From: Hydra vulgaris
Lineage: Eukaryota > Cnidaria > Hydrozoa > Anthoathecata > Hydridae
NCBI RefSeq assembly: GCF_038396675.1
Contig: NC_088920.1
Span: 65,256,001 to 65,320,000 of the forward strand
Direction of reading: 5' to 3'
Length of the DNA: 64,000 bases
Shown here: one piece after another, positions 43,812-55,012 of the stretch
How positions within the stretch are numbered: the first letter of the stretch is position 1
How the letters are laid out: every line of letters begins with the position of its first letter
Made by a program: the position numbers and the translations under genes
Notes under the pieces: generated by a model
Seen by the model: the letters and a program-made list of their open reading frames with translations, nothing else
Databases searched by the model: none
Told to the model about the DNA's origin: nothing

Positions 43812-45117
43812 AAAGAAGTTTAAAAAGAGAATTTAAACACGTTTTAGAATTCCATGTTAGATTAGTGCGCAGGTAACCATGTCATTTGAAGTGAATGTTA
43901 ATAACAAATGACAACTATCATAGTGCATTATTTAAATATGGTCTCCAGAAACTGGGAAGTGTGTTGGGTTCTTTTTCTGGCACTTAATATTAATTGGAAA
44001 GTTTTATGGCTACCAAAAGCATTACAAATTCACTTTTGCCCTGCTTCCATAAGATTGTCGTACAACCAACTATCCTAACTTTCCAGAATTTACCTCTGTT
44101 AACTTATACAGCTCATTCCTGAGCAATAAAAAAGTAACTTGCAAGGGTGATTGGTTTAGCTTACATACCTTTGTTTTTTAGAAGATTCAATGCATGGTAT
44201 GCTAGGAGTGTTTCTAAGGTGTCAAGATAAGCCAAGATGCCGTTTTTATCACCTATTCAGTTTGATAGTTGACTAGCTATTTCTATCATTTATGCAATTT
44301 GAGAGTTGGCTAGCAAGTCCGATAGATTTTCCAAAAGTTCTTGTTAGCGTTTTTGTACTTACAAAATTGTTTCCATTTTATAATTAAAAAAATTTCAAAA
44401 AGGTTCCAATGTATCAATATATATCTTTGGAAGTAAGATGCTAAGTTTTCGTTCAATTAAACAAGCTTAATTAAGAGACGATCATTTGATACTTGCATGG
44501 GGGTCACACTTGTGTTCAGGGGATGAGTTCTATGATTGTTGCATGGCATAAATCAAAATCATCTCAACACTTTCTTCTGGTGCATAAATTCGTAAATTTG
44601 CAGATTCTTTAATAAATATTGATTTTAATTTGTATTCTGGACCTTTGAATATAAACTTTAAAAGCTTTAATTTAAGCAATGTTGTATGTTGTATAAATTA
44701 CGTCACGCTCTAAGGGTGGGGGGATACATGTTGTATGTTTCCTTAAGAGTATTAAAGTTGCATTTTTTAATGTTGCAACTCCTTTTTCAGAGATATTCAC
44801 AAAAGTTTTAAGAACAAGTCAAAATGCATAAATAATGAACAAGCTAAAATGCATAAATAATGCTAAATAAAAAAATAAATATTTAGTTATTAGACCTCCA
44901 TGATTTAAAGTGGCGCACCCGACACTCGTTTATAATTATTTATCAGTCGTTTTGCTTTCAGTTGCTTTTTGAAAACGCATTTAATTATTTAGCCAATAAA
45001 AAATAATTTTTTAATAAGTTTTTATTTTCGTTTTAGTTATGCCTATATAAACCGCGTGACTTAAGCTGTTATGCAAGTCTTCTGACCAATGGTTATATTA
45101 CTTTATTTTTAATATAA
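43812..45117. other. Unannotated stretch
   Basis: No ORF or known element is recognised. There are scattered degenerate direct repeats (AAAATGCATAAATAATG twice near 44822 and 44848) and a G run at 44718. It may be decayed transposon DNA. Confidence 0.4.
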
Positions 45118-45204
45118 TAAACGTTTATTAAACGCCGATCAAACGTTAGGAATAACGACTTATATTAGTCATTATCGTAAACGTTTGATCGACGTTTAAT
45201 GAGC
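45118..45204. repeat. Hairpin unit 1
   Basis: AACGCCGATCAAACGTT pairs with AACGTTTGATCGACGTT (one mismatch), and the inner AATAACGACT pairs with AGTCATTATC. It resembles hairpin unit 2 at 45470-45570, with a SINE in between. Confidence 0.85.
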
Positions 45205-45220
45205 ATATATATTGAAAGAT

Positions 45221-45435
45221 GTGCGGCCGTGGCGCAGTGGTTAGAGCGCTTGCTTTATAAACAAGAGATCCAGGTTCAAAACGAGCCTTCAACATATTTT
45301 CGCGTCACGGTAAGGAAGGAGGCGTGAACTTTCTGGTTAAATGCACTTCCGCGGTGCTCTGTGACAAGACCGTTAGGTCTTCTTGGGGCACCTAAATAAC
45401 AGTATAAAAAAAAATTAAAAAAAAAAAAAAAAAAA
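45221..45435 (+). mobile_element. tRNA-derived SINE, family 1, second copy
   Basis: The head GCGGCCGTGGCGCAGTGG, with box A and a degraded box B (GGTTCAAAACG), is followed by the same body as the 39.4 kb copy (GGCGTGAACTTTCTGG, GCGGTGCTCTGTG, GGTCTTCTTGGGGCACC) and a poly(A) tail. A weak 6 bp duplication (AAAGAT) may flank it. It sits between two related hairpins. Confidence 0.9.
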
Positions 45436-45469
45436 GATAAAAAGATTTAAAGCGTAGATTTCAAATCTA

Positions 45470-45570
45470 TAAATGTTTACTTTTAATTAATGCCGATTAA
45501 AGGTTAACAATATCGACTAATGAAGTCGATATTCTAAACATTAGATTGACGTTTAGTAAACGTGCATATA
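45470..45570. repeat. Hairpin unit 2
   Basis: The perfect stem AATATCGACT / AGTCGATATT surrounds loop AATGA, with outer pairing GTTTACT / AGTAAAC. The sequence is related to unit 1 (GCCGATTAAAGGTT against GCCGATCAAACGTT). Confidence 0.85.
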
Positions 45571-45660
45571 AAAATTTTAAAAATATATATTAAGGCATTG
45601 CCAGCTTCAAGATTAAATAAGAGTCACCCTGGAGTTCGTTCTTATACTATAAATATATAG

Positions 45661-46290
45661 ACTTCAAGGCCGTAGACAACTTTCTTTGATGTTTGAGCTA
45701 AGCAATTTTGAAACATGAAGAAAACTCCCTATTTAAGCATCTTCATATATATGAGGAATAAGAATGCTATGCAAAAAATTGCGGTGATTGGAGACTGGGA
45801 GTAGCAAAAACCCCAAAACGTTAGCCCCCAGCCCCAAATGGAAGGGCAGTAAGTCAAATTTTTTTTTTTTTTCTGAAACCTAGTTTATATTTATCGACGA
45901 AATTCAAATTTGATTCAATAATCTTTTGTTGATCGACTTTTATGACCTTATAAAGTTTATAGCCCCCTCAATTTGAAGTGGGTGTAAACTTTATAAGGTC
46001 ATAAAAACCGAACAACAAGAGATAATTGAATCAAATATAAAATTCGTCGATGAATATGAATTAAATTTAAGATTGAAAAAAAACAAACAAATTTGACTCA
46101 TTGCCCTCCTATTTGGGGCTAGGGGCTAACGTTTTGGGTTTTTTGTTGTTCCCAGTCTCCAATCACCGCATTTTTTTGCATAGCATCCGCATTCCTCATA
46201 TATATGAACATACGTAAATATGGAGTTTTCTTCATGTTTCAAAATTGCTTTGCTCAAACATCAAAAAATGTTGTCTACGGCCTTGGACTT
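45661..46290. repeat. 630 bp foldback element
   Basis: Two arms of about 305 bp are inverted copies, beginning AAGGCCGTAGACAAC at each outer end and sharing GTTTGAGC, AGCAATTTTGAAACATGAAG, ATATATATGAGGAAT, CGGTGATTGGAGACTGGGA and AAAACGTTAGCCCC. The centre is near 45975 with under 20 bp unpaired. There is no ORF. A single terminal piece of the same family lies at about 48501-48530. Confidence 0.93.
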
Positions 46291-46696
46291 AAAGAAAAAT
46301 AAACTTGCAGAAGTTGATAATCATTTAGAGATATCAATTTAAGTAAATTCTCATAATTAAGGGACGAGGGGTGTTATAACTTATAATATGGAAACTTAAT
46401 AATTAAAATAACAAAGTTTGCGGTAATTTTTTATTTTAAGTAGATTATTGTTTTTTCATACTTTTTGTTTTACACTAGAAATAATGTATTATGTGAACAA
46501 ACTACTTAATATAAGTTATTACTATTTAACTAACTTATTATATTATTATTCTAAAGTATAAATTTGCAGTTTGATTTTTGTTTAAATTTTTGATTGATGC
46601 AAAAGTTATTATTTATTTTAATAAGTTTTTTTTTTCTGTTTAATTAATTAATTTTGAAAGGTATATAAATTATATACCTTTATATTTATATTATAC

Positions 46697-46699
<3 letters not shown>

Positions 46700-46783
<84 letters not shown>
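46700..46783. repeat. (TA)n array split by a Tc1 element
   Basis: The TA run continues at 48427-48464, on the other side of Tc1 element B, so the transposon landed inside one array. Confidence 0.92.
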
Positions 46784-46786
<3 letters not shown>

Positions 46787-48423
46787 TGGGCAAAATAATT
46801 GTCCGTAGATTAATTAAAAATAAGGTTTTTTGAAAAAAGCTTTAAAACTTTAAATGATAGAAAAAAATAAATTAAACCAATAGATAGCGCACAAGAAAAC
46901 AAATAAAAACGATACACCATCTTTAATTTTCTCCCGACAATTTAAATTATAATTAACTTATTTAAAAGTTTTAAAAATTTTAAAACCAAAAAATTGTCCG
47001 TACATTTGATTTAAAAGGTAAAATTTTGCTTATAAATGATTTTTATATTAATATCTTGTACATTTAGGTTAAATAATACTATAATAAATAAAAATAAACC
47101 TTTTCTTAACTACGTGGCTATGATGGAAGGAAAAAGAAAAGAATATAGTATTGACTACATTCTTTTCTTATAGTAAACGAGTAATTTTTGATAGGGAAAA
47201 GGGATTATCAATTAGAAAAGTTGCAAAAATGTTGATAATACCACCAAGCTCTGTTCAATATATATATGGGAAAAGTATTTAAAAACAAAATCAGTGGCAA
47301 ATAATGGTGTACGATGCAGAAAAAGATCAACAACGCCAAGAGTTGACAGGTGCATCGTTGGAAAAATCGAGCAGAATAGAAGAAAAAATGCCGTAGAAGT
47401 ATCAAAAGAGCTGGAAAATGAATTAAATATTAAATTATTGCCACAAACAATTAGGAACAGACTGCATGAAGCCAATATTTTTGCACGGACGCCTCGGAGA
47501 AAACCATTCATCAGCATAGTGAACAAGAGAAAACGGTTGCAGTGGGCAAAGGAACATGTTCTGAAGAATGATACATTCTGGAATATGATTATTTGGTCAG
47601 ACGAGAGTAAATTTAATTTATTTGGAGCTGATGGTGGTGCAAAAGTTTATAGAAGAGTCGGAGAAGAATATAATGTGAAGTGTTTGAAGGCAACATTTAA
47701 ATTTTGTGGTGGAAATGTTATGGTTTGGGGCTGCATGAGTGCGTCCGGTGTTGGCAAAATTGAATTTATTGATGAGAAAATGGATCAACACTTATATAGA
47801 TCCATATTAGAACGAAATTTGGTGGCTTTGGCAGGAAAATTAGGACTTGGAACGGAATTTATATTCCAACATGACAACGATCCAAAGCACAAAGCTGGAT
47901 CTGTAACCCGATATCTTGCTGCAAATGGCATTAACGTGTTGAATTGGGTTGCACAACCGCCCGATTTGAACCCTATAGAACATTTATGGTCGGTGGTGGA
48001 AAAAAGAATGAAAGATCGAGCTCCAAAGAATAAAAACGAGCTCAAAGAATTGATTTTAGATGTTTGGTCATCAATTAATTAAGAAATTACGTCTAAACTC
48101 GTCTCATCAATGAAAAATCGTTGTAGAGCAGTTATTGAAGCTGATGGTGCTCCAACAAGATATTAATTTAATTTTAACTAATTTTAATTTAAAAATGAAC
48201 ATAGTGTACGGACAATTTTTTTGTTTGAACATTTAACTCTTTTTAAATAAACTTATATAACTTTTCATATATTGATATATTTTTAACTAATACACTTAAA
48301 ATTACTTTAATATTATAATATTTCTTTAAAAACTCTTAATTACAACTATCTAAATACTTTTAAATGTTGTTTTGTATCAAATATAGATACTTTTCATTAA
48401 TGTACGGACAATTGTTTTGCCCA

Positions 48424-48426
<3 letters not shown>
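46784..48426 (+). mobile_element. Tc1/mariner element B
   Basis: A 1,643 bp element with inverted ends CAGTGGGCAAAATAATTGTC / GACAATTGTTTTGCCCACTG (nearly identical) and TA duplications inside a TA array. Internal repeats of the end motif (TTGTCCGTACATT near 46992 and TACGGACAATTTTTTTG near 48207) suggest secondary transposase binding sites. Confidence 0.95.
47125..48166 (+). pseudogene. Tc1 transposase, lightly damaged
   Basis: The main frame 47294-48082 encodes RKRSTTPRVDRC (helix-turn-helix linker) and the DDE domain: IWSDESKFNLFG, MVWGCMSASG, QHDNDPKH and PPDLNPIEHLW. All three catalytic positions are present with DD34E-like spacing. A TAA at 48080-48082 cuts off the last 27 codons, still readable in frame to 48166 (MKNRCRAVIEADG). 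The N-terminal helix-turn-helix (GLSIRKVAKMLIIP, at about 47200-47250) is in another frame and has stops before it. It probably cannot transpose itself. Confidence 0.88.
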
Positions 48427-48464
<38 letters not shown>

Positions 48465-48470
<6 letters not shown>

Positions 48471-49097
48471 TAAGATAAAAAAAAACAACTTTTTTACGGT
48501 ACTTTTAAGGCCGTAGACAACTTTTTTTGATGGGTGGGAAAGACCTATTTTTAATTTAATATATTTTAAAATTATTATTATTATAAAATAAAAATATTTA
48601 TTATAACATAGTTTCAGGATTTGCAGTAATACTTTTCATTTAAATTTTTTTGGGGGATAAATAAGATATATTTTTTTATAGATCGGTGAAGAGTAGGGAT
48701 CCACCAGATTACAAGTTGTGAAGTTAACAAAAAGGTAAACAAGTTAAAATTATGAAAGTTAATTTGATTTAAATCTATAGTTTGTTAAACATCGAGTAGT
48801 CAGAATCAAAAGCATGCCAGAAAATGAACAAAATTACTTTTCTTTGACTTTGACAACAAATCATTTTGTTATATTATATAATATTATTAGGAAACACATA
48901 ATTGTCATATAACACAATAATATATTATATGTGTATTTTTTGTTTGACTTTTACATGTCTTTGTAATATATAATACATTTAATTTTAATTGACTTGGTGT
49001 GCAGTAATTGTAAAAGTTGTCACGTGTCACTTTTCTTTTCTTGAAAATATTTTATAACTTTTTGTTTTACAATTAAAAAAAGTTTTTAATTTTTTAG
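48465..49097. other. Non-coding stretch before the transposase-like pseudogene
   Basis: Begins with an isolated end of the foldback family (48501-48530, AAGGCCGTAGACAAC). The rest is AT-rich, ending in a possible acceptor (TTTTTTAG at 49097) just before coding-like sequence. Confidence 0.4.
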
Positions 49098-49732
49098 GTA
49101 CCACTATCAGATAGAGAATATTTTCAAGATCAAAAATTGAAAATTGGAACTATTGGACGATTTCAAATTCGTACAATTGATAAAAAAGCAGTTGCCGAAG
49201 AAAAAAGAAAGCAAGATCGTGAAATTAATGAGCAGATAAGATCTGCTTTACTCACTTGCTCCAGAAATCCAATGTGATCATTATATGGATAGTGATTTAG
49301 ATAATAAAAATGACTCAGAAACAGATCCTGACTTTTCCTTAACTGCACCAGCTGAAAGAAATTAAACTTATTTAACAAACTTGCAAAAGCCGCTCTTAGG
49401 TTTAAAATAAACGATGTTGCAACAGCTGCATTGGCAACAGTTGTATTGATTGGGTATGGAATTGTTAAAGAGAGTAATAAAGTACAAAAAAAAACGGAAA
49501 AATTTTTTTTTGGTGAAAATAAAAGAATCAGCAGCATCATAAACTCTAAACATTTAGCTGACGTTAAAGAACTAGAGGTCATTTGAATTGATGGAAAAAA
49601 AGACAAGTCTACATTAACACATTCTATTAGGTATAACATTAATGGAGATCCAGTCATTGTTGCTGCAATCAAAGAAGAATATCATCTAACATTTACAACA
49701 GAGAGTGGACCCACGTCACAAAGTTATTTGAC

Positions 49733-51306
49733 CATGGCTATCTTTATACTAACAGGCCGTGTAAACGTGCAAAATGTGTGAAAACTGGGGGCCAGTTTTA
49801 TTCAATGTTAAAAAAGCCAGAATTTAAGAAGTTCGCTTGAAGAACTATATTGATAAAAAGTTTTTTTTAAAGGAAATCGTTGTACTTACACTATATTGTA
49901 TAAGATAGAAACGTATCGATTGTTTTTAAAGTTGGTATAAAATTTTAAAAATGCCAAAGAAATGTTGTGTGATGAGTTGTAATGACAACTATAATAAAGA
50001 AAATAAAGAAAAGGTGTTTCGGTTACCAACTGATAAAGAAGAATGTGCTCGATGGATTTTTATAATACCACGGGATAATATACTTGATAGTGACACTACT
50101 GTTGTATGTGAGCGTCATTTTCCACCCAATTATATAAAAATTAAGCATGGTAAAATGAGACCTCGTGACCCACCTTCACTGTTTACTTGTGTGAAAAAAA
50201 GTCTTTTTCCTACAAAACCTGGTCCATCTCGAACCAATAAAACTTTGTCTGAAGTACGCAGTATAATTACAGGTGAACTCCATCTTTTCAATCAACAAAA
50301 TAAAGTATTCAATTTTGAGCATTTTTAAAATAAGGTTAAAACTGGCAGTCTTGATTTTTTGAAATGTTTTATTTGGTACTTTACCAACAATTCGTTATGC
50401 ATACAGTTTACTGATTTTGAAAAAAATACGTCAATACCCAGAGTTTTGATAAAGATTAAGAATGATTTGATCTTTGAAGGATTTAATTGTGGTATAAAAA
50501 ATATCATCCAAAGTTTCTCAAAAACAGAATAACCAAATTTAAATCATATTCACAACTTGAAGAATGTTGGAGATATCTTAATACTTTGATGAAAAGCAAC
50601 AAAGTTTATGTACTTCAGGAACATTTTGATGCAGTAAGTCCTGTTATCATTGGAACAAAAAAGTATAATCCTGAAATGATTATTTGTGGTTTTGAATATT
50701 ATTCGTTATGTTATTTCTGATTTTTATGGTTTCAGAATGAAAAAAAAAAATGGAGTAATTTTATGTAATATTTTGTATAATAACCATAGTATTTTGTATA
50801 ATCCCAGATCATCAAAAGAACCAAAGCAACAACTTATAAAGCTGTCAAAGTAAATAGAACTTTAATATTTTTTCATATTTGTATTTGTACTTAATCTAAT
50901 GACTTTTGCGAACATATTATCTACTAAACTCATTTTATTTTTTGTCTTCCCTGTACATTCCTTCTAGACTAGTATTGTTTCTCAATGAATGTATTATAAA
51001 CCAACTGTTTTTATTTTAAAATAACTTTTTTTAATTATGCATTTTATCTATTATTTATCAAAATTATCTAATCTAGTTTCGCTAATAAAACATTTACTTC
51101 ACAGATTTAACTTATTTATTGCTAAGTTAGGATTATTAAACTTGTTTTTTACTTGAATAATGTTAAATCTGTGTTTTCTCATTCAAAAGAATTTATTACA
51201 AACGTTTATTTAATATAATACATAAATCAGCTGTATTATTCAATGGCCCCCAGTTTATCAAACATTTTGTACGTTTACACGGCCTGTTAGTATAAAGATA
51301 GCCATG
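49733..51306 (+). mobile_element. Short P-like element with THAP gene and 8 bp target duplication
   Basis: The 1,574 bp insertion has inverted ends CATGGCTATCTTTATACTAA, continuing through CAGGCCGTGTAAACGT (about 36 bp nearly perfect), then weaker similarity with CTGGGGGCCA. It is flanked by the exact 8 bp duplication TATTTGAC (49725-49732 and 51307-51314). Eight-base duplications and a THAP protein fit the P superfamily. There is no full transposase, so it is non-autonomous. Confidence 0.92.
49951..50328 (+). CDS. THAP-domain protein
   Basis: A 125-codon frame begins with a complete THAP zinc finger: MPKKCCVMSCNDNY (two Cys), VFRLPTDKEECARW, then VVCERHFPPNYI (Cys and His), a standard C2CH spacing of about 90 residues. 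THAP fingers bind DNA, and in P elements they recognise the transposon ends. It stops at 50328. Related coding continues in frame after the stop (NKVKTGSLDFLKCF, to about 50531) and in another frame (50487-50720, LEECWRYLNTLMKS), so the gene may be spliced or broken. The catalytic region is absent. A short THAP-only product could act as a repressor; that is inference by analogy with truncated P proteins. Confidence 0.75.
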   Translation: MPKKCCVMSCNDNYNKENKEKVFRLPTDKEECARWIFIIPRDNILDSDTTVVCERHFPPNYIKIKHGKMRPRDPPSLFTCVKKSLFPTKPGPSRTNKTLSEVRSIITGELHLFNQQNKVFNFEHF

Positions 51307-52475
51307 TATTTGACTCATATAGTTATACTTAATGGAATTGGTGCAACCATGGCAAATGCTACTGCTAATGTTTTATTAAAATATAACAGTGTTCAGAGTT
51401 TAATAGCGGTTGTTTTAGATAATACAAGTTCAAATGCAGGTTGCGATAGTGGTTTGGTTGTCAAACTTGAAAAAATTATGAACAAAAACTTACCCCTTTT
51501 AGGATGTTTGCTGCATCAGAATATACTGCCACTGCGACACAACATATCAGAATTAGATGGAAAAACAATTAGTCCTAATTCTTTCAAGGGGCCAATTGGG
51601 GAAGCTGCATCTAATCTAACTTTCATGAACAGCCATTGTTTCAATTTGTGCCCATAAAGTCAAAGATAGAGTTGTTTTTTTAACAGAGAGATTATAAGTG
51701 ATCTTAGTACAGACCAGCGCAAACTCTATGAGTATTGCGTTGGTACTTCAAAAGGTTTTATTTCTGAAAAGTTTGTTTCAAAAAAACCTGGACTAGATTG
51801 TCATACTAGATGGCTAACTTTAGCTCTCAGAAATATGATGTTATATGTTAGGACTAAGTAGCCATCTCTTGAGCTATTAGCAGTAACTAAGTATATTGTG
51901 CAAATTTACTGTGTAATGTGGTTTGGTATCAAGCACTCTGGACAATACAAAGACGCTTGTCTACTCCTATATAAAAATATTTAGTTGGTAAGCTTCAAGA
52001 GAGCAGGATTCAAAGTATCGTTTTTACCAATCTACAGGGAAATTCATACTGTTGTTTGCAGGAAACTTTTCTTTACTGCATGCTGCAGGAAGAAAATATG
52101 CATATAAAAAATCGAGCTCTTAAATAAATTCTTATAATAAGAAAATTAAAAAAAGACATTACTTTCAAAACTCAGCTTAAGCCAAAATCGGTCATGAAAA
52201 TAAATTTTGATTCTATTTCTTGGGATTTTCTTGTTTCTGTTGATGAAATTCAGATTGAGCCACTAGCGACACTTAGCGCAACAGCAGAAAAGATCAGGGA
52301 GGCATTTAAATCTGGACAAAAACTTTGCCTAATTGATTTTCTTAACAATTCTCAATCCGTTGAGAGAGCCGTAAAACTAACCTCCGAAACTGCTAAGCAG
52401 GTTTATGGTCAAGAAAAGAGACACAAGTTCATTTTGGCAAAGAACCAAAGTCGAAAAGAGAATAAAAAAATGTGA

Positions 52476-53098
52476 TTATTTTATAAAATGAATATCTAAT
52501 TTTGTAATTTTCTGTGCGATTTAATTAAAAACAGCTTACTATGAAAAATGCAAAATAAAAACTGTTCTGATTATGTTCCCAATAGTTTAGTGTTGATAAA
52601 ATAATATTCCTTAAAAATAAAAAGGCTTCAAAAAATATAAACGAGACTGTAAAAAACGTCAAAATGGCTAAAAATTCAATTAAAGGTGAATATTTGAACC
52701 ATTTTCCCAAACTGAATATAATTTAAACAAAGTTAAATTTATATTTTTGTTGTTATTTATATTGCAATGAACAAATTCCAGGGTGACTCTTTGTAGTTTT
52801 CCAAAAAAAACACTCTCTTGGTCGTGGCTTAATATACATTTCAAATCAACAATCGATTTTTAATCGCTAAACGTTTTATCCATTTTTCGACCGATTTCGA
52901 CTAAATATTGACCAATTCTGAACCAATCTGTGTTTACTGGGAACGAATAAAAAAAAAACCTAGTTCTACTATATTTCCACAGATAACGTTATACTATATT
53001 ATAGAAATAAAACATACACTTGAAGGGTACGTTTTATTTCTAAGATAATCTTCTATGTTATAAAAATCAAAATGTTTTCATTCTTTCGCTATGAAGTA
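52476..53098. other. Non-coding stretch
   Basis: No gene seen. TTCCAGGGTGACTCTTT (about 52779) is the reverse complement of AGAGTCACCCTGGAGTT at about 45619, hinting at a larger old element. The rest is AT-rich. Confidence 0.4.
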
Positions 53099-53384
53099 CA
53101 GTATTGGACAAAACATTTGCAACCAACATCAAACAATGCTAAAAAGTGTAATTTTACATGTCTTAAAAACGAAACGAACTATACTACCACAGCAAACAGT
53201 TTAAGAGTATGGAGTCATAGCATGCCATGACATGAGCAATCAGCTGACAGGTGACAGCACACAGGCAGAATTTCGTTGACAAGTGCCATTTTGCAGCGGA
53301 CAAAACAAGTGCAACTTTTTTGCTTCGTTTCATTTTCTTAAGTCTGGTCCGGGTCAACGTCACGGAAGTTTTTTAATAATTAAA

Positions 53385-53535
53385 GGAAGTATCCAGAAGC
53401 TTCCAGAAGTTTCCAGAAGAAGCATCTGGAAGCATCCAGTAGCATCCAGAAATATCCAGAAACATTCAGAAACATCCAGACGCATCCAGAAGCTTCCAGA
53501 AGCATCGAAAAGAAGCATCTAGAATCTTCCAGAAC
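53385..53535 (+). promoter_or_regulatory. Tandem TCCAGAA array, heat-shock-element-like
   Basis: About eleven degenerate 10 bp units of the form CATCCAGAAG. Within it, 53395-53419 reads AGAAG CTTCC AGAAG TTTCC AGAAG, five alternating nGAAn/nTTCn pentamers, the exact layout of a heat shock factor site. Triplets recur at 53488-53502 and 53521-53535. It lies upstream of the transposase ATG. Whether it acts as a promoter element is untested. Confidence 0.6.
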
Positions 53536-53836
53536 AGGTTCACACAGGTTTAATATATATGAGACATGTAAATCGACATGTAATTCAGTCAGTATATGGA
53601 AGTCAATCAGTCAGTATTATCAAGACATTTTATCAAAGTAAGTTTTATCAAAGTGTTTTATCGAAGAACATCAATACAAGAAGTGAAATACAACAAGTGT
53701 TTCATTACATCAATACAGTCCACATCCAACCAAGACGTTGTGTTCCACAGAGCATTATTGTATCATCACAAGGTAAATGTAACACGGTAAGTCTTGAGAA
53801 ACGTGATTATTTATTTTTATAACTTCAAGGGCAAAA

Positions 53837-54758
53837 ATGGCTCCCGACAGTCTTGGATTGGAACTAAGAAAGAAAATTTTTGGCGATTACGTAAGTGGAA
53901 TGGCACAAAAAAGTATTTGTGATAAATATCGCGTGAAAAAATGGACCGTATCAAGACTATGTTCCAAATATCGTTCTACGGGGAAGTTGGCAGCAGGTAG
54001 CAAAGGTTGAAGACCGCGTTCCACCACTTCTAGAGAGGATTCTACAATTGTCAGATCCATCAAGAAGGATCCCTGGATATCATCAGTCGAGATACAAAAG
54101 CAATTAGAGCTGCCTGTATTGGACCGAACAATCAGACGACGTGCTGTTGAAGCCGGATTGTTTTCTCAACGCCCTGCAAAAAAACCGCTGATTTCACAAA
54201 AAAATCAGAAGAAAAGACTCCTGTTTGCTACATCTCATATTGACTGGAATGTGCAGAAATGGCGAACTGTCCTGTTCAGTGATGAATCGAGGTTCAACAT
54301 CATTGGGAGCGAGGGTATTTGCCGTGTACGTTGACCGGCCGGAAAACGCCTCGATTTACATTACTGCCATAAGACCGTCAAGCAAGGTGGAGGCAATGTA
54401 ATGGTCTGGGGGTGTTTTTCTGCTAACGGTCTAGGTTCAATACATCGAAACGATGGAATAATAGACCGTTTCACGTATAAAAATATCCTGAAAGATGTTA
54501 TATTACCTCATGCTGAATGGAATATGCCAATAAAATGGGCCGCCTCAATCTCCGGATCTCAACCCTATCGAGAGCCTGTGGGAGATCGTCAACCGCAGAA
54601 TTAATCGTGAAGGTATTGGTAATAAGGATCAACTGTTTGAACAAATCCAAAAAGCCTGGGCAGCGATTCCACAAAGTTTCACTGATCACCTGATCGAATC
54701 TATGCCTCGAAGATGCAAGGCTGTGATCGACAACAAAGGATTCGCTACGAAATATTGA
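53837..54758 (+). pseudogene. Tc1 transposase with internal deletion
   Basis: Starts MAPDSLGLELRKKIF with a helix-turn-helix (AQKSICDKYRVKKWTVSRL). The DDE domain begins at LFSDESRFNIIG, followed by NVMVWGCFSANG. In-frame TGA codons lie at 54008 and 54332. After MPIKW the part with the second catalytic Asp is deleted, and the sequence resumes in another frame at PDLNPIESLWEIV, running to a stop at 54758 (KGFATKY). Non-functional. Confidence 0.88.
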
Positions 54759-55012
54759 TAGCGAAATACAGCTTAGTCAACATTTTGTCGAGTTGCACAT
54801 GTTTTGTCCAGAAGGAAATCAACTTTTTTTAATACTTTTGATTAATTTATTAATTTTCGTGTACAAATAATGAACTTTGTGATGAATAAAACTTGAAGAA
54901 CTTTGTCTTTAAACAGTTACATAGTTATTTCTCTAAATTGGAAAAATACAGCACTTTTATATAAAGAAACTAAATTAGCATTATTTGGTTGCATTCGTTT
55001 TGTCCGATACTG

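Larger units (their letters stand above)
49098..52475 (+). pseudogene. Unclassified transposase-like protein, interrupted
   Basis: Coding remains run from VPLSDREYFQDQKLKIG (49098) through DVATAALATVVL, HSIRYNINGDPVIVAAIKEE, VLDNTSSNAGCDSG, LGCLLHQNILPLRHN and DCHTRWLTLALRNMMLYVR, to SVERAVKLTSETAKQV and a stop at 52475. Several stops and frameshifts break it. The DNTxxNxG, H-x-E/N-LPLR and RWLT blocks match a protein type I recall as multicopy in cnidarian and arthropod genomes and likely transposon-encoded; the family name is unknown to me. A P-like element splits it at 49733-51306. Without that insertion the frame runs straight through the junction. A transposase role is inference. Confidence 0.55.
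53099..55012 (+). mobile_element. Tc1/mariner element C
   Basis: A 1,914 bp element with inverted ends CAGTATTGGACAAAAC..TGCAACCAA / complement (mismatches at a few places) and TA duplications (53097-53098 and 55013-55014). It has an unusually long 5' leader of about 740 bp, containing a 10 bp-period repeat, before the transposase start. Confidence 0.92.

Noticed and set aside
47208-48045. Minus-strand frames within Tc1 element B
   Set aside because: Antisense shadows of a clear plus-strand DDE transposase.
49163-49672. 169-codon minus-strand frame
   Set aside because: It is opposite the plus-strand transposase-like pseudogene, whose conserved words are readable. The minus frame is Phe/Leu/Ser-rich, as antisense frames often are.
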